Shown here: piece by piece, positions 23,972 through 33,063 of the stretch
How the letters are laid out: each line of letters starts with the position of its first letter
Numbering within the stretch: position 1 is the stretch's first letter
DNA from: Schistosoma mansoni
Lineage: Eukaryota; Platyhelminthes; Trematoda; Strigeidida; Schistosomatidae
Assembly: GCF_000237925.1 (NCBI RefSeq)
Contig: NC_031502.1
Span: 25,304,696 to 25,368,695 of the forward strand
Reading direction: 5' to 3'
Length of the DNA: 64,000 bases
The notes under the pieces: generated by a model
Databases searched by the model: none
Told to the model about the DNA's origin: nothing
Seen by the model: the letters and a program-made list of their open reading frames with translations, nothing else
Program-made: the position numbers and the translations under genes

Positions 23972-26900
23972 CCAGATTCACAATTAAATGCTATAAATCT
24001 ATAGATTAAGGAGAAGAGTTACTTCTGATCACTAATATCAATTAAATGGTCATTGGACAAATAACAGTTTTATAAGAGTAAATAATTGTCCGGATGTTGC
24101 TTTCTTGTGTTAGTTAAGGTTCTATGTTCCGAATACTGTATCCACATAGTAGCCGCTGCTTTCTTTTTTAACCTTAGCCTGAATGATTTTGAGATGGTGG
24201 AGAAGATTTGTAGCTCAAGTGGGTGATTTTGATGTTGGTTTGTTCTCTGAGCTGGATGGTTGGGTCGTGGAACTTTCATCGTCCTTCTGAACAACATCAT
24301 CAGCACAAACTTCGGGTAGAAGTGAAGTTTTTGAATTTCTCCACATGTGATTCACAGCTTGTTCTGTGCACCTCGATGTTGATTGGTTCTTATTGACCTT
24401 AAATCTGTCATTGTTTATTTTTTTGTTTTGGTTGTTTCTCCTATTGGTTTAATTTTTGCTCCTATGTTTCTGCATAATTTTCTTGATTGGTTGATAAATT
24501 AAATTGATTTCAATGTGTTTGTTTATTGCTGATTGACCTGAGTGCCAAGCTTCTAAAAATTCTCTGGTGTTTTTGGAATTGCCTCTGTCCAAAATCTGAA
24601 CATTTTCCCAGTCGAATGCATGTCCGTAGTTGTCCACGTGTATTGATATGAGTGAAGAAATGTCGTGGCGTTTGACTGCTAATTGATGTTCATGTAGACG
24701 AGGATGCAGGGGGCGTCCTCTTTGTCTGATATAGTGTTTATCGCAGTTGGTACAATTTATCTTGTAGATGATGTTTGTTTTGTCCTCTTTTGCCATTTCA
24801 TCTTTTGGTTTGCATAAGATTGGATGGAGGGACTTTGTTGGTTTGTGGGCTACACCTATTCCGAAGGTTATTAGCAGCCTTGTTGTCGTTTCCGATATGC
24901 CTTTTATGTATGGTAGGGTGATCCTTTTGTTGATTTCTATACTTGATTTCGTTTCTGATGATGTGTGCGACTGGTTCAGAAGGACGATGAAAGCTCCACG
25001 ACCCAACCATCCAGCTCAGAGAACAAACCAACATCAAAAAAAGCCTGAATGATTCTGTGACGAATCAGCACTTTATGTAAGTGAAATATCGATGTTACTC
25101 GGCAACCTTTTCGTCAACATACTTAATATACACAATAAAGTTGTATTCGATTTCCGATCATATTTTATGACTAAGGAATTCTCTGGAATGTCTTACCCGA
25201 CGATTATACCACATTTCACAAATTCCTTTTATTATGGTGGTGATATAATTTTCGTTTGCTTTAAATTTTTCCAGCTTCGTAGAGCGACGGTTAAAAATCC
25301 GGTAACTGGCATCTTGGAGATAGCTTTTTATAGAACCAGTAAAAGGTGAATTATTTTTGAACTATACAAATCGTTTAAATATTTCAGCATTTTAACTATA
25401 TATGGGTTTTCATTTCCTATTTTACAGTACATCACTATTCTAATAATCAGTAGATTAAGTAAGATTATTCATATTTCAGAATGTTCAATTTTTGAGGCAA
25501 ATCACACACTCCACACATTTATCTTACGAGCGAATCATCTCCCATAGATTAAAAACAAATCGGAGATGATAATTGAATAAATTTATTCATCATTCTATTT
25601 TGCAGTGCCTAAATATATTTCTATGACAGCCTGTTTTACCACCTTTATCGTGATAACTAAATGGTTTTCGTACTAGTGAAAGAAATTATTGAATAGTTGT
25701 GAGGACGGTTCACAGGTGAACTTGAGGAAGCTCTAAGAAGCCCAGAAGGAGCCGAACATATTCCATTCATTCAGCTTTGGAAGAATATTCCAGAATCACT
25801 ACGTGTAGCTTCCCTATTGGACAAATGCTGATAACCCCCTGTGTGCAAATTGGATAACTATAATGATGATTTCGTTTTTACTAAAAACTATAAATACCTA
25901 ACAGTTTTGTACCATAGTTGCACTATAAGCAAAGATGGACAGTGGCTAACAGTGGAATCCAGGACGCGCGTTTCGTCCTATTTGGGACTCGTCAGCTGGA
26001 TGTACCTGCATCTCAGAGTTGATGTTCACTCTGGGGCTCGAACCCAGTACCTTTCGCTTCAAACGCCATCGCGTCATCCACTCAGCTACTGAGTCCTGAT
26101 AGCCACTTGCTATGTCGAGGCAATACGCACAGTATGCACATATGCCAATAAGAGACTGATCAATTGCAGTCCCAAAAATCAATGGGAAGGTTCAAACAAA
26201 CAATACCAAGTGAATTCATAGTTGACACTGTTTGGAATAGCATTCCTTCCACTTGTCTTCTGTCTTCTCATCTTGCAACTTGGGAAGGTTCTTGCGTTCG
26301 AGTGCTCAAGTTTTACGTGACATATTAAGAGTCTAAGTTCGAGATATAACAATAGTCGTGCAGACATTGTGTCTCTGTTTTATTCTTGAAAAAATTTATC
26401 AATATTTATTGTTTTTCTTTTTTTTCATTAAAGCGAAAATTAAGTGGTCAGAATTCAAAACCCATAATTTTCCTTGAAGTTTACTCTTGATACCAACAGA
26501 TTTGAAATACTTTCACTATCGACTTACATTGAAAGCTAGATTTCTCTTCAAAGTCCGTGATCAACTTGAAATTAAACATGACAATCAGATTTACGCCACA
26601 TTTTCTGAACCCTCTATATGCTATTTTTCGACTTGTAATCTCCACTTCTAGGACCCTAACATCGTTTAAATATACACACCATGACATATAGACTGTGATT
26701 TATTTATTCACGTGGTAGATATTTTAAAAATACTATTGATCGATGATTATGACTATTAGGCTAAATCAAACATCGACTTCATAATTTATTAAGAACTGAA
26801 CTTATCAAAGTGTTGAAGTGTGTAAATAAAAGACGATGAGTCTGCTGAACTCTTCTGGTCCATTAACAGTTGTCGGTTTGACCAAGAGGCGTCATACTCT

Positions 26901-29900
26901 TATTCTTGTAAAGTATTAGCAAGTTTACTGGTCTTTTGAATGCACGTATTTTTTCTATCGTCTAGTTAACATATTTTTTTTATAAAAATGAATTATAGAT
27001 AATTGTGTGGCTGACTAGACACATTGTTAAGATATCTATTATAATACAAGGTTAGCATCATAGAGACTTATTCAAATCTGTTGCACTTATACACGACAAA
27101 CTGTTTTGAAAATCACAAAGAAGATTAATTAGAAAGTACATTAGTTTCATTGTTCAGAGAACTACGTTTTTTCTAAGAACTCGTAGAGGATTTCTCATCC
27201 AATCGTCCGCATGTTCTGGATATGAAACATGCGATAATGAATCATTTTAGACTTGTTTTATTAGTTAATCATCATAGTAACGTTATCCTTATGTATGTAA
27301 CCAAATTATGTTACAATACTCATTTAGTCAACAATCTTGTCATCATTTGAACAATATTTTTTCATTATTAACTTTACTAATATGCGGTCTATTTTCATTT
27401 AGCGCTTGGCTTCCGCATTCTATGAGTGAAATTACTGACCAGATAAGTCAGCGTATACGAGCTGTTACAGGTTTGTCTCTTGAGACTGCTGAAGATCTAC
27501 AAGTCGGTAATTATGGTTTGGGTGGACATTATGCTCCACATTTTGATTTTGGTCGAGTAAGTTCCTGAAAATTTTCAATTTTGAACTAACTCCAGACATA
27601 AGCTTTTTTAAGTTTCCAGTTCCAGCAATGGATTTTTAGCTTCCTCTGTTAAATTTCTGTTATGTTAACGGGTTTCGCATTAAAATTGAATGTCAATGTC
27701 AAAAATTTTCTTCTAGTTACTGTAGTAATTGTGGTCCCAATATCTTAGCAGTCCTTACTGTTTACAAATTTACTAGCTTTAGTCAGCTATTCCAATTGTA
27801 ATTTGACTTTTAGTGTAGATACTTTATGATGATGATCATAAAAGCAAATTGGACAAGTAATGATTCTGATTACAAGTCTATACAGATGGTGATGTATGGT
27901 GGACTTAATAGATTCTTATAGGTTGGATTATATTTCCGTAAGTCAAACAGTCGTACACTTAATGTTATTGGCTAAACTGTTTAACCAAAACATACACGGG
28001 AGGTTTATAACATGGCTGTATCTTGCTGTGTTACGTTCTGTTCGTCTGCCTCCTTGTAAATCAGTTGTATTGAATCAAATGTACTGGGTCATTCTTGACA
28101 AATACGATCAAGTCAAGTTCTAAATTATGAACTTCGTAATACTGGTGTTATATCAGGTTGTAAAACTGTTAAGAAGTAAGTAGTTTTAGAAACTTGCTTC
28201 GTCTTGTTTTATAACTCCTCATTCTTTGGGACTGTTATTATCATTTCTATTGAATTCAGTAGTTAAATGTGGGCTCTCCATTGACTGATTTTTTGATGTT
28301 TCTCTTTTAATTACCGTAATGGAGTTTTCGATTGCATCTCCCTCTTCCCAAAGCTTGTTTTCTCACTGAAAAATAGAGTGGTTATCAACGGAATAGTCGA
28401 CGATAATTTCTCTTTAGTAAAATGGTTGTTAGACTTAATTAATTGTGATAATTTGAAGTATTTGAATTATAGTCTAAACTAGTAATCCCAGAAACAACGC
28501 AATTTAATCAAGAAGTATTAGATGAGCACGAACGAATGTATTGTATTTGGAATTCGAAATCAAAACAGTCATCAATACAATGGAATCATTGGTTCATATA
28601 AACACCATATTATTCCTGAAGAAAAACAATCAGTAGTGATGATTTAGTTTATAATGAGATGTGCTCACAGTCTGTTCTGAGTTCTTGCTAGAAAAAAGAC
28701 AAAGCCTAAACCAATGATCATTTTCAGAACATCACTATATGCATTCATGAATTCTTATTCATCATGTTCCAACATATAATAACAAATGGAATTCTCTACC
28801 ATCTCTAAATTGTAACATTACCATAATCAATATATTTCAATCAAAATATAATTTATCAAAACATGGTGACTTCCAATTTTTTGTGTCGGAGCCATCTTTA
28901 AAATTTACAAGAATAAATTAATTAACTATTAACTGATCAGCTAAATAATTTAAAATATCATCTCTTTGTAGAAAGGAAAAGAATCTGCAAAAGTAAAGCA
29001 ACATATTACAACAAATTAGAAGAGTCTAGTCTTTCTTAAGCTAATAATATAAATGGACTATAAATTGAAGGTATCTAGGATTTCATCCTGAGGTATTCTA
29101 CAGCCATCAGAATTATTTTACCCTATTACAATAAATATATAAAAGAACGTAGTAAACTAGCAGAATATCCTTTTTGTTCACCGATGATAAATGAGAACGA
29201 TGTATTGTATCTTAACGAAAACTGTTAGAGGTTCATTCAATCCAAGTATGTCCATAGTATGTATACTAATTTGCTAATTTTTTTTCAGAAAAGAGAAAAG
29301 GACGCATTCGAAGTTAAAAATGGGAACAGGATAGCTACAATTATTTTTTATGTAAGTGTTATTATTTATTAGTTAGTTCAACAGGCAACTTTACATTTTT
29401 ACTTTTCGATCGGAATTGAATAGTCAGGATTATAGTTTTCATTAAACTCCTGAAATAATTTCGGTTTTTTATATTTCAACTTGCTTACGATTACTCAGAG
29501 CTAATTTGAGGATGGAGCTCAGGACAGTTTATTAACTTGGAGATGTGAAGTTAGTTTGTAGACTGAAACCGTTATACACGTTAGCTACATACGAAAGAAG
29601 TTATACAAGGAAGACTTGACAAGAAATAAAAATGGAGAAAATAAATATTAAGAATCTTGTTGCTCTTAGATTTTACGTTGAATGAAATGTTTCGATTTCT
29701 ATCAATCTACTTCATCTTTTCAATGTAGTACTAGGAACGTAGATGTGTGGGGGTAAATTAATGGATTCTGTTAGATCGAGTATAGCTACCTTCATTCCTA
29801 AGACAACGATGAGAAGAACATTATCTAATATGAGTGTCATGTAAAGCCACATTGGACTGGCACATTATGACCAATGTACCTACTATGAACTTAGATTCTT

Positions 29901-32294
29901 TAAATGGATAGGAAGACTACAAGAATCAGATAACTTTTATGCAAGATGGAGACCGTGCGATAAATTGTAATCTTATTGTTTTTGAGCATAGAAGTTAGTG
30001 TAAACTGACATCTGAATATGGACAATAGGCGACACTTCTGACACAATACGGATTCCGATGCAAGTAGATAAAATGACGGCTAATAAATAACAAGGATTAC
30101 TACACCCGAGTAAGGAAACAAAAGGTATGACTTTTCAAAAGAGCTTTTGTCTTCCTCAAACACAAGATTAATTAAGTAGTATTTTACAAGACAAATTGAC
30201 CAACAAAAATAGGTTTCAATGGAATAAATTCTTCAATGTCTATTTGTTTGAATATACTGTGTGAATAGTTTTTTTTAGGCTAGACTCATCAAAATCAGGT
30301 CTAATTCTTTCATTTTCATATTCCAAGCAATTTTACCCTGAATGCTTTAGAAATTTATAACAGTTCTAACCTTGAATATCTGTGGTTTCCATTTGTCAAA
30401 ATCATAATTACTTCTAATTCAAAGTTTAGTTTCATACCTCAATAAGTTACTGATTCTTTTTAAATAATCAGTAACATATAAATACTCTTTATCTAATGTA
30501 AAGGAACATTTGCATTCTAGTCCCATTGAGTGATATAAGATTTACACCACTACAATAAGATTATTTAGGGGAACTGTGAATCACTTAAATATACCAAGTT
30601 AGGATTTTTTCACGTTCGATAATCTTATTGTGTAAAAATGAGAATCACTCTCATTTATCGCAAGCTGCGCTTAGTTCACACTAAGAACAAATTTTTGAGT
30701 GTAAGATTTAAGTTATGTAAATAAAAGATGAAGTGAAAGACTTTCGCTTTGATGCTTTTGGAAATTATATCGACTTCAGTACGTGGTTTCCCATGGAGAA
30801 AAAACTAACATGTCAATGGAGTTCACTGTAGAAACTGATCGCATAATATTATTTAAGAGAATGACTTGTGATTGTTAGCTTGTCACAAAATAACAACTTG
30901 TCATCCCCACAGTACTGTGATCAACAGCAGTTATCAAACAAAATTATAGAACATCGTCTTATAAAATTATTAATTACAGCATATATACATTTCAACAATG
31001 TGTTATACTAGAATGAACGGATCATTTTTTATAAACTATAAATGTCGAGATAATGCCTGCGTTTTCAAGCTTCGTGTGACACAGACAGTACTTGATACTT
31101 GACACTAATTTCACCAACTGCTAGTCTAAGTCGATTTCGTTTATCTATTAGTTGCTCATTTTTGTGACCTATCCGCTAAGCACAAGTTCAAATTATTTGT
31201 GTAACGGTTAATCATATTATCCGTCTGTCCAACCTAAAGTAGGTGAAGCACATGTAGAAACTTCTACCCATTATTCGAAAGTTGAGTACTCTAAACTGCA
31301 ATCCACCAAAGAACTTCATCGTTTTAACCTTAAAGTTGACACCTATTCATTTTGGCATGCAAAGCGTGTACGAAGTTTCAAAAATAAAAAACTCTATTTC
31401 TTTGTAAATACACGCTTCTTAATGTCTGTTTGGGATAGATAAATTAAAATCCACAAACAACCACACAATTTCACAGTTTTGAAGCACTGAGTGGTTGCGT
31501 GCAACCTGTTAACATCCCATTTACTTAAGCCAACATTCTTTAATCGTAACTTATTCCACTTCATCATTATCTCTTTTATCAGTGTCTCTTGGTTCATTTA
31601 TTGCTTTTGTGTGTCGATATCTTCCGTAGTCCATCCATACATTGGTGTAACACACAATCACATCAAACTTATCAATTTATCAATGTCTCCCACTGAGTAA
31701 GTGAAGGTGATTTCTACTCTTTAGTTATTATTTACTTCTATGTGAATTTTCAGTGATAATCATATCTGTTATGATATAGAAGTGTTTATTAAGCCAAAAC
31801 AAAAAAGAGCTCGATAAGAACTCATTCTGAGATGTAACTGTTTTTTTAACTGTCACTGGGACGTAGAACAATTTTTCGAACAGTTTATAATTACGTGAAA
31901 ATTCTTCCTAGTTTCTTTCTTATCCATTTAAAAATCTCACAATTTTTAAATAATTGGTCAAGGTTTACATCACATATTCAACAACATAAAATTCTGAATG
32001 ATGATGACTCAAACTTCAGCTTTTTTATATTTCTAGTTATCTGATGTACAAGCAGGAGGAGCCACTGTATTTAACCGTATCGGTACACGTGTTGTCCCTA
32101 AAAAAGGAGCCGCTGGTTTCTGGTTTAATCTTTTGCCAAATGGAGAAGGTGACCTACGAACTAGACACGCTGCTTGCCCAGTTCTAGCTGGCTCAAAATG
32201 GGTAATGAATCTATGGTTTCATGAACGCGGTCAAGAATTTCGTAGACCATGTGAATTAGAGCGTGGGACAGTTGAAACAGATGATGACTTTTAA
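6936..32294 (+). CDS. P4HA: Collagen prolyl 4-hydroxylase, alpha subunit (nine exons)
   Basis: The product hydroxylates prolines in collagen in the ER lumen, using Fe(II), 2-oxoglutarate, O2 and ascorbate. It normally acts as an alpha2-beta2 tetramer with protein disulfide isomerase. Exons: 6936-7533, 11170-11396, 16056-16107, 21885-21980, 22913-23148, 25275-25345, 27403-27556, 29289-29351, 32037-32294. All junctions are GT-AG, and phases agree to give 584 residues with a stop at 32292-32294. Order: signal peptide (1-21, hydrophobic), P4Ha N-terminal dimerisation region (exon 1), TPR-like peptide-substrate-binding region (exon 2), then the 2OG-Fe(II) dioxygenase domain with ligands H473, D475, H543 and 2-oxoglutarate-binding K553. 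Spacing matches human P4HA1 (H412, D414, H483, K493) to within one residue. Exon 2 has an acidic stretch ([10 protein letters not shown] to NGETEPT) longer than usual. The introns are full of mobile elements, listed separately; otherwise they hold nothing I recognise. The start codon follows an acceptor-like TTAACAG at 6895-6901, suggesting an upstream noncoding exon or trans-splice site. Confidence 0.95.
9117..9345 (-). repeat. Hammerhead SINE, family B, rearranged copy in P4HA intron 1
   Basis: 9117-9240 reads on the minus strand as the SINE tail plus hammerhead. 9240-9300 reads on the plus strand as the tRNA-like head (AAGCACTCGCGTGCGAGACT, then a good B-box GGTTCGAATCT near 9290). It is followed by another plus-strand tail (TTTCAACTATAAAATTACT). 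Two copies in inverted orientation therefore seem to have collapsed into one hairpin-like unit. Confidence 0.65.
9165..9210 (-). ncRNA. Degenerate hammerhead ribozyme (family B)
   Basis: The minus strand shows CTGAGGA at 9201-9195 and helix II GTCC/GGAC. The GAAA box reads GAAG (9179-9176) and the cleavage triplet reads TTC. The change at the conserved A makes catalysis doubtful. Confidence 0.5.
10695..11044 (-). mobile_element. RTE LINE 3'-end insertion with 12-bp target-site duplication
   Basis: The minus strand encodes the RTE C-terminal tail: [18 protein letters not shown] followed by a [19 protein letters not shown] segment, ending in CAGGCGTAAGTAAG. GACGTCATGACT is present at 10695-10706 and 11033-11044, an exact 12-bp duplication that brackets the insertion. 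It is 5'-truncated to about 325 bp and lies in P4HA intron 1, antisense to the host gene. The exact duplication suggests a fairly recent event. Confidence 0.85.
11170..11396 (+). CDS. P4HA: P4HA exon 2: peptide-substrate-binding region
   Basis: The exon completes codon 200 and encodes to residue 275. [14 protein letters not shown] and [11 protein letters not shown] match the TPR-like substrate-binding domain of animal P4HA. An acidic insertion precedes [13 protein letters not shown]. The acceptor is TATTTCAG and the donor GTAAGT. Confidence 0.93.
12320..12630 (+). repeat. Hammerhead SINE, family A (SM-alpha-like)
   Basis: A roughly 300-bp unit lying sense in P4HA intron 2. About 130 bp of leader is shared with the 26 kb copy (GGCATATGTGCATACTGTGC). 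The tRNA-like head has A-box TGGCCGAGTGG (12466-12476) and perfect B-box GGTTCGAGTCC (12509-12519). A hammerhead ribozyme and a short tail ending CATCTCTGCTTA follow. The head resembles a class II (Ser/Leu-like) tRNA. This matches the known schistosome SM-alpha retroposon architecture. Confidence 0.85.
12546..12604 (+). ncRNA. Hammerhead ribozyme, intact core (family A)
   Basis: CTGACGA at 12558-12564, helix II GTCC/GGAC closed by the loop CAAATA, GAAA at 12579-12582, helix III ACG/CGT with a two-base loop, cleavage triplet GTC at 12588-12590, and helix I CATCCAG/CTGGATT. Every conserved core position is present. The sequence corresponds to the characterised Schistosoma mansoni satellite hammerhead, so cleavage after 12590 is expected. 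Confidence 0.88.
12733..12765 (+). repeat. (AAT)n microsatellite
   Basis: A run of AAT trinucleotides next to the Penelope-like element. Confidence 0.85.
12858..14033 (-). mobile_element. Penelope-like element, 3' part, flanked by a 60-odd bp perfect inverted repeat
   Basis: The minus strand encodes the end of a Penelope-like [19 protein letters not shown] (about 13970-13920), [12 protein letters not shown] with the catalytic YIDD at 13876-13865, then the thumb (13843-13370). After a frame break comes a GIY-YIG endonuclease segment ([22 protein letters not shown], about 13250-13185). Two terminal stretches (about 12858-12921 and 13974-14033) are perfect inverted copies of each other, reading GGATTCCTAAACTAAATATT and so on towards TGTTGATCA. 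Penelope elements are known for terminal repeats in direct or inverted order. The 5' half of the RT is missing. It lies in P4HA intron 2. Confidence 0.85.
14330..14470 (-). repeat. Hammerhead SINE, family B, partial copy without head
   Basis: Only the hammerhead and tail are present on the minus strand; the tRNA-like head is missing. The ribozyme core is complete: CTGAGGA at 14413-14407, GAAA at 14391-14388, GTC at 14382-14380, helix II GTCC/GGAC. Confidence 0.7.
14370..14420 (-). ncRNA. Hammerhead ribozyme core in partial family B SINE
   Basis: All three boxes (CTGAGGA, GAAA, GTC) and a closed helix II are present. Helix III reads ACGG/CGT with a mismatch, and helix I is poorly paired, so activity is uncertain. 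Confidence 0.55.
14560..14787 (+). mobile_element. LINE C-terminal remnant
   Basis: Encodes [20 protein letters not shown] followed by a GGQTKTWHQ segment, the C-terminal tail typical of non-LTR retrotransposon ORF2. It matches the larger copies at 45.96 kb and 57.69-58.38 kb (WLGHVLRMSSQRLPRRALF). It runs straight into the TTTA tail of the neighbouring 520-bp repeat. Confidence 0.65.
14788..15310 (-). repeat. Roughly 520-bp dispersed repeat with TAAA tail, full-length copy
   Basis: Read on the minus strand it starts near CCAAATGCCCTGGTATGG and ends in TATGTTTAAATAAATAAATA. The other copies or pieces are at 41.65, 42.56, 42.76, 48.40, 54.02, 62.13 and 63.59 kb. Short open frames through it are not conserved as protein. 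The simple TAAA tail is what target-primed retrotransposition leaves, so I infer a non-autonomous retroposon or a LINE 3' end. The family name is not recognised. Confidence 0.75.
15657..15662 (-). promoter_or_regulatory. Candidate polyadenylation signal for the nested minus-strand gene
   Basis: AATAAA on the minus strand, 57 bp past the stop of the putative nested gene. Confidence 0.3.
15719..15949 (-). CDS. Possible last two exons of a nested minus-strand gene
   Basis: On the minus strand, an exon at 15949-15834 (acceptor CTTTTAG, donor GTAACC) is separated by a 44-base GT-AG intron (ending TTTTTATTTTAG) from an exon at 15789-15719. The phases agree. The joined reading is [18 protein letters not shown], then [20 protein letters not shown], then [23 protein letters not shown] and TAA at 15721-15719. 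A minus-strand AATAAA lies about 57 bp further (15662-15657). Very short introns are common in schistosome genes. I cannot name the protein and found no upstream exon. It lies inside P4HA intron 2, antisense to P4HA. It may be chance. Confidence 0.35.
16056..16107 (+). CDS. P4HA: P4HA exon 3
   Basis: A 52-base exon encoding [17 protein letters not shown] plus one base, the end of the TPR-like region leading to the family's L..P....A.. segment. The acceptor is ATTTTTAG and the donor GTAAGT. Confidence 0.9.
16480..17915 (+). mobile_element. RTE LINE deletion derivative with chimeric end
   Basis: It starts like the RTE at 54.64 kb (CCCCATCCCGTAGAAAA) and follows its endonuclease and linker regions with many substitutions. 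Relative to that copy, about 210 bp of the endonuclease are missing between 16735 and 16795. The same deletion, with the same flanking words, occurs in the copy at 46.55-48.07 kb. It ends beyond the start of the RT ([19 protein letters not shown]), switching to GGACTTCAGTCAGTCAGTCA, again as in the 46.6 kb copy. A further stretch near 17100 is missing here but present at 47.30-47.65 kb. It cannot be autonomous. Confidence 0.75.
17916..18286. other. Unassigned sequence between two RTE copies
   Basis: AT-rich sequence in P4HA intron 3, with no repeat or coding signal recognised. Confidence 0.4.
18287..19552 (+). mobile_element. RTE LINE reverse transcriptase fragment
   Basis: A second RTE copy beginning at the RT ([14 protein letters not shown] word shared with 17730-17770). 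It includes [18 protein letters not shown] sequence around 18535-18580 with the first RT aspartate, then later RT and C-terminal words ([18 protein letters not shown]). Multiple frame breaks and stops show it is old. It is cut at 19552 by the LTR of the gypsy fossil. Confidence 0.75.
19553..21805 (-). mobile_element. Ty3/gypsy LTR retrotransposon fossil, 3' half
   Basis: Minus-strand parts in order: end of RT, RNase H (with TDASP and TDHEALKF words), H2C2 zinc-binding segment and integrase core, then one LTR of about 160 bp at 19553-19712. The LTR is related to the solo LTRs at 23.4 and 28.4 kb and to the LTR at 37.8 kb. The 5' part (gag, protease, most of RT and one LTR) is absent, and the rest is broken in a few places. 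It lies in P4HA intron 3, ending about 80 bp before exon 4. Moderately old. Confidence 0.85.
21885..21980 (+). CDS. P4HA: P4HA exon 4
   Basis: Encodes [17 protein letters not shown], the linker matching P4HA P.H.RA..N..YFE, then [14 protein letters not shown]. The acceptor is CTCCTTAG. A gypsy fossil lies about 80 bp upstream. Confidence 0.9.
22913..23148 (+). CDS. P4HA: P4HA exon 5: entry to the dioxygenase domain
   Basis: Encodes [10 protein letters not shown], then LTCRYYT and the catalytic-domain start ([20 protein letters not shown]), matching the family's YE.LCRGE, CRY and EI..IK.LA.P words, with two of the conserved cysteines. Confidence 0.93.
23425..23590 (+). mobile_element. Solo gypsy LTR fossil
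   Basis: Same LTR family as 19553-19712: begins TGTGATGA, has the shared core CCCAGAAACAACGCAATTTA and ends near ACATCAC. No internal sequence is attached, as after LTR-LTR recombination. It lies in P4HA intron 5. Confidence 0.75.
23928..23969 (+). repeat. (TA)n microsatellite
   Basis: A TA dinucleotide run of about 40 bases in P4HA intron 5. Confidence 0.9.
24165..25050 (-). mobile_element. Penelope-like element, endonuclease part, with inverted ends
   Basis: The minus strand (25006-24449) encodes a Penelope C-terminus: [18 protein letters not shown], then a GIY-YIG segment, [16 protein letters not shown], then [23 protein letters not shown] and REFLEAWHS. It differs clearly from the element at 13 kb, so it is a second lineage. 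About 65 bp at 24225-24290 recur inverted at 24970-25037 (shared word CACGACCCAACCATCCAGCT). The RT domain is missing. It lies in P4HA intron 5. Confidence 0.8.
25275..25345 (+). CDS. P4HA: P4HA exon 6
   Basis: Encodes [20 protein letters not shown] followed by TSK and two bases, matching the family's L.RATV..P.TG.L....YR.SKS. The donor is GTGAAT. Confidence 0.92.
25940..26235 (-). repeat. Hammerhead SINE, family A, copy in P4HA intron 6
   Basis: A near full-length antisense copy of the 12.3 kb unit: leader with GCATATGTGCATACTGTGCG, tRNA-like head with A-box TAGCTGAGTGG and B-box GGTTCGAGCCC, then hammerhead and tail. Confidence 0.85.
25946..26012 (-). ncRNA. Hammerhead ribozyme, intact core (family A)
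   Basis: Minus strand: CTGACGA at 25995-25989, helix II GTCC/GGAC, GAAA at 25974-25971, cleavage triplet GTC. The ribozyme is base-for-base the same through the core as the 12.55 kb copy. Confidence 0.87.
27403..27556 (+). CDS. P4HA: P4HA exon 7: first two iron ligands
   Basis: Encodes residues 428-478. [20 protein letters not shown] leads to the double-stranded beta-helix motif [12 protein letters not shown], which carries the iron ligands H473 and D475. Confidence 0.95.
28444..28607 (+). mobile_element. Solo gypsy LTR fossil
   Basis: Third copy of the roughly 160-bp LTR seen at 19.55 kb; begins TGTGATAA and ends near TAAACACCA. No internal region. It lies in P4HA intron 7. Confidence 0.75.
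29289..29351 (+). CDS. P4HA: P4HA exon 8
   Basis: A 63-base exon, phase 0 on both sides, encoding [20 protein letters not shown] and Y. It matches GNRIAT..FY before the GGATVF block of the next exon. Confidence 0.93.
32037..32294 (+). CDS. P4HA: P4HA exon 9: third iron ligand and 2-oxoglutarate lysine, stop
   Basis: Encodes [16 protein letters not shown], then [22 protein letters not shown] (iron ligand H543), [20 protein letters not shown] (2-oxoglutarate lysine K553) and C, then a short acidic C-terminus with stop TAA at 32292-32294. Confidence 0.95.
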   Translation, partial: LSDVQAGGATVFNRIGTRVVPKKGAAGFWFNLLPNGEGDLRTRHAACPVLAGSKWVMNLWFHERGQEFRRPCELERGTVETDDDF

Positions 32295-32443
32295 ATATAA
32301 TCCACCTTTATTCTTTCGAAAATTATACATCTACTCAATTATATGTTCAATGTTTTGTTTTATATTCACTCTGTTACTGCCAACTAAACTAAGCATTGAT
32401 GATTTTGTTAAATCACTTTTGAAATGTTTAGTTTCATTCAAAA

Positions 32444-32449
32444 CAATAA
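32444..32449 (+). promoter_or_regulatory. P4HA polyadenylation signal
   Basis: AATAAA about 150 bases after the P4HA stop. Confidence 0.55.
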
Positions 32450-32459
32450 ATTAGTACAT

Positions 32460-33063
32460 ATAGTGGATACTTCAATGTGTAAAATATAATCACTTTTAAT
32501 CAATTTCTTTTTCTTTGCTTCCCTGCACTAAATAATGTACTTACTTTCTAAAAAACAAAAATATGAGCAGTCTACTGATACACATGGTCCATGCATACGA
32601 TGACTGATTATTTTTATTTTATTTTTTAGGCAGTTGAAATACATTGAATTTAATGGTTTTTCATATTCAAATGGGTAATTGGACGGAATGTTAGGTATCT
32701 TTTTTTAGCGTAAATAGATTTATTAGTGTATGTACTTCGAAAACTGAAAGTAAATGGTATGTGCTTTGGATTTACTCAATTCATTGAAGAAAAAAAGATA
32801 AGAAACAATTAGACAAATACAATTTGATTTCAGAGTAATGACTATTATCATCAAAGTATCGTTCTACTTTCATATAACCATATAAGTAGTATATGGCGAT
32901 GGTCAGACATTGAATGTATTTTGGCAGAAGACCGATAAAGAAAGAACTGAAATGAAGCGCAATTGGTAGGAAAATGAACAAACAATGAAATTAGAGATTG
33001 ATTGATATTTACAGAAGGAACAGTGAAGATTGAGACAATTGATAGTTATTTTGCAAATGAACT
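32460..33063. other. Intergenic DNA, nothing recognised
   Basis: AT-rich sequence between the P4HA 3' end and an LTR element, with only short composition-driven frames. Confidence 0.4.
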
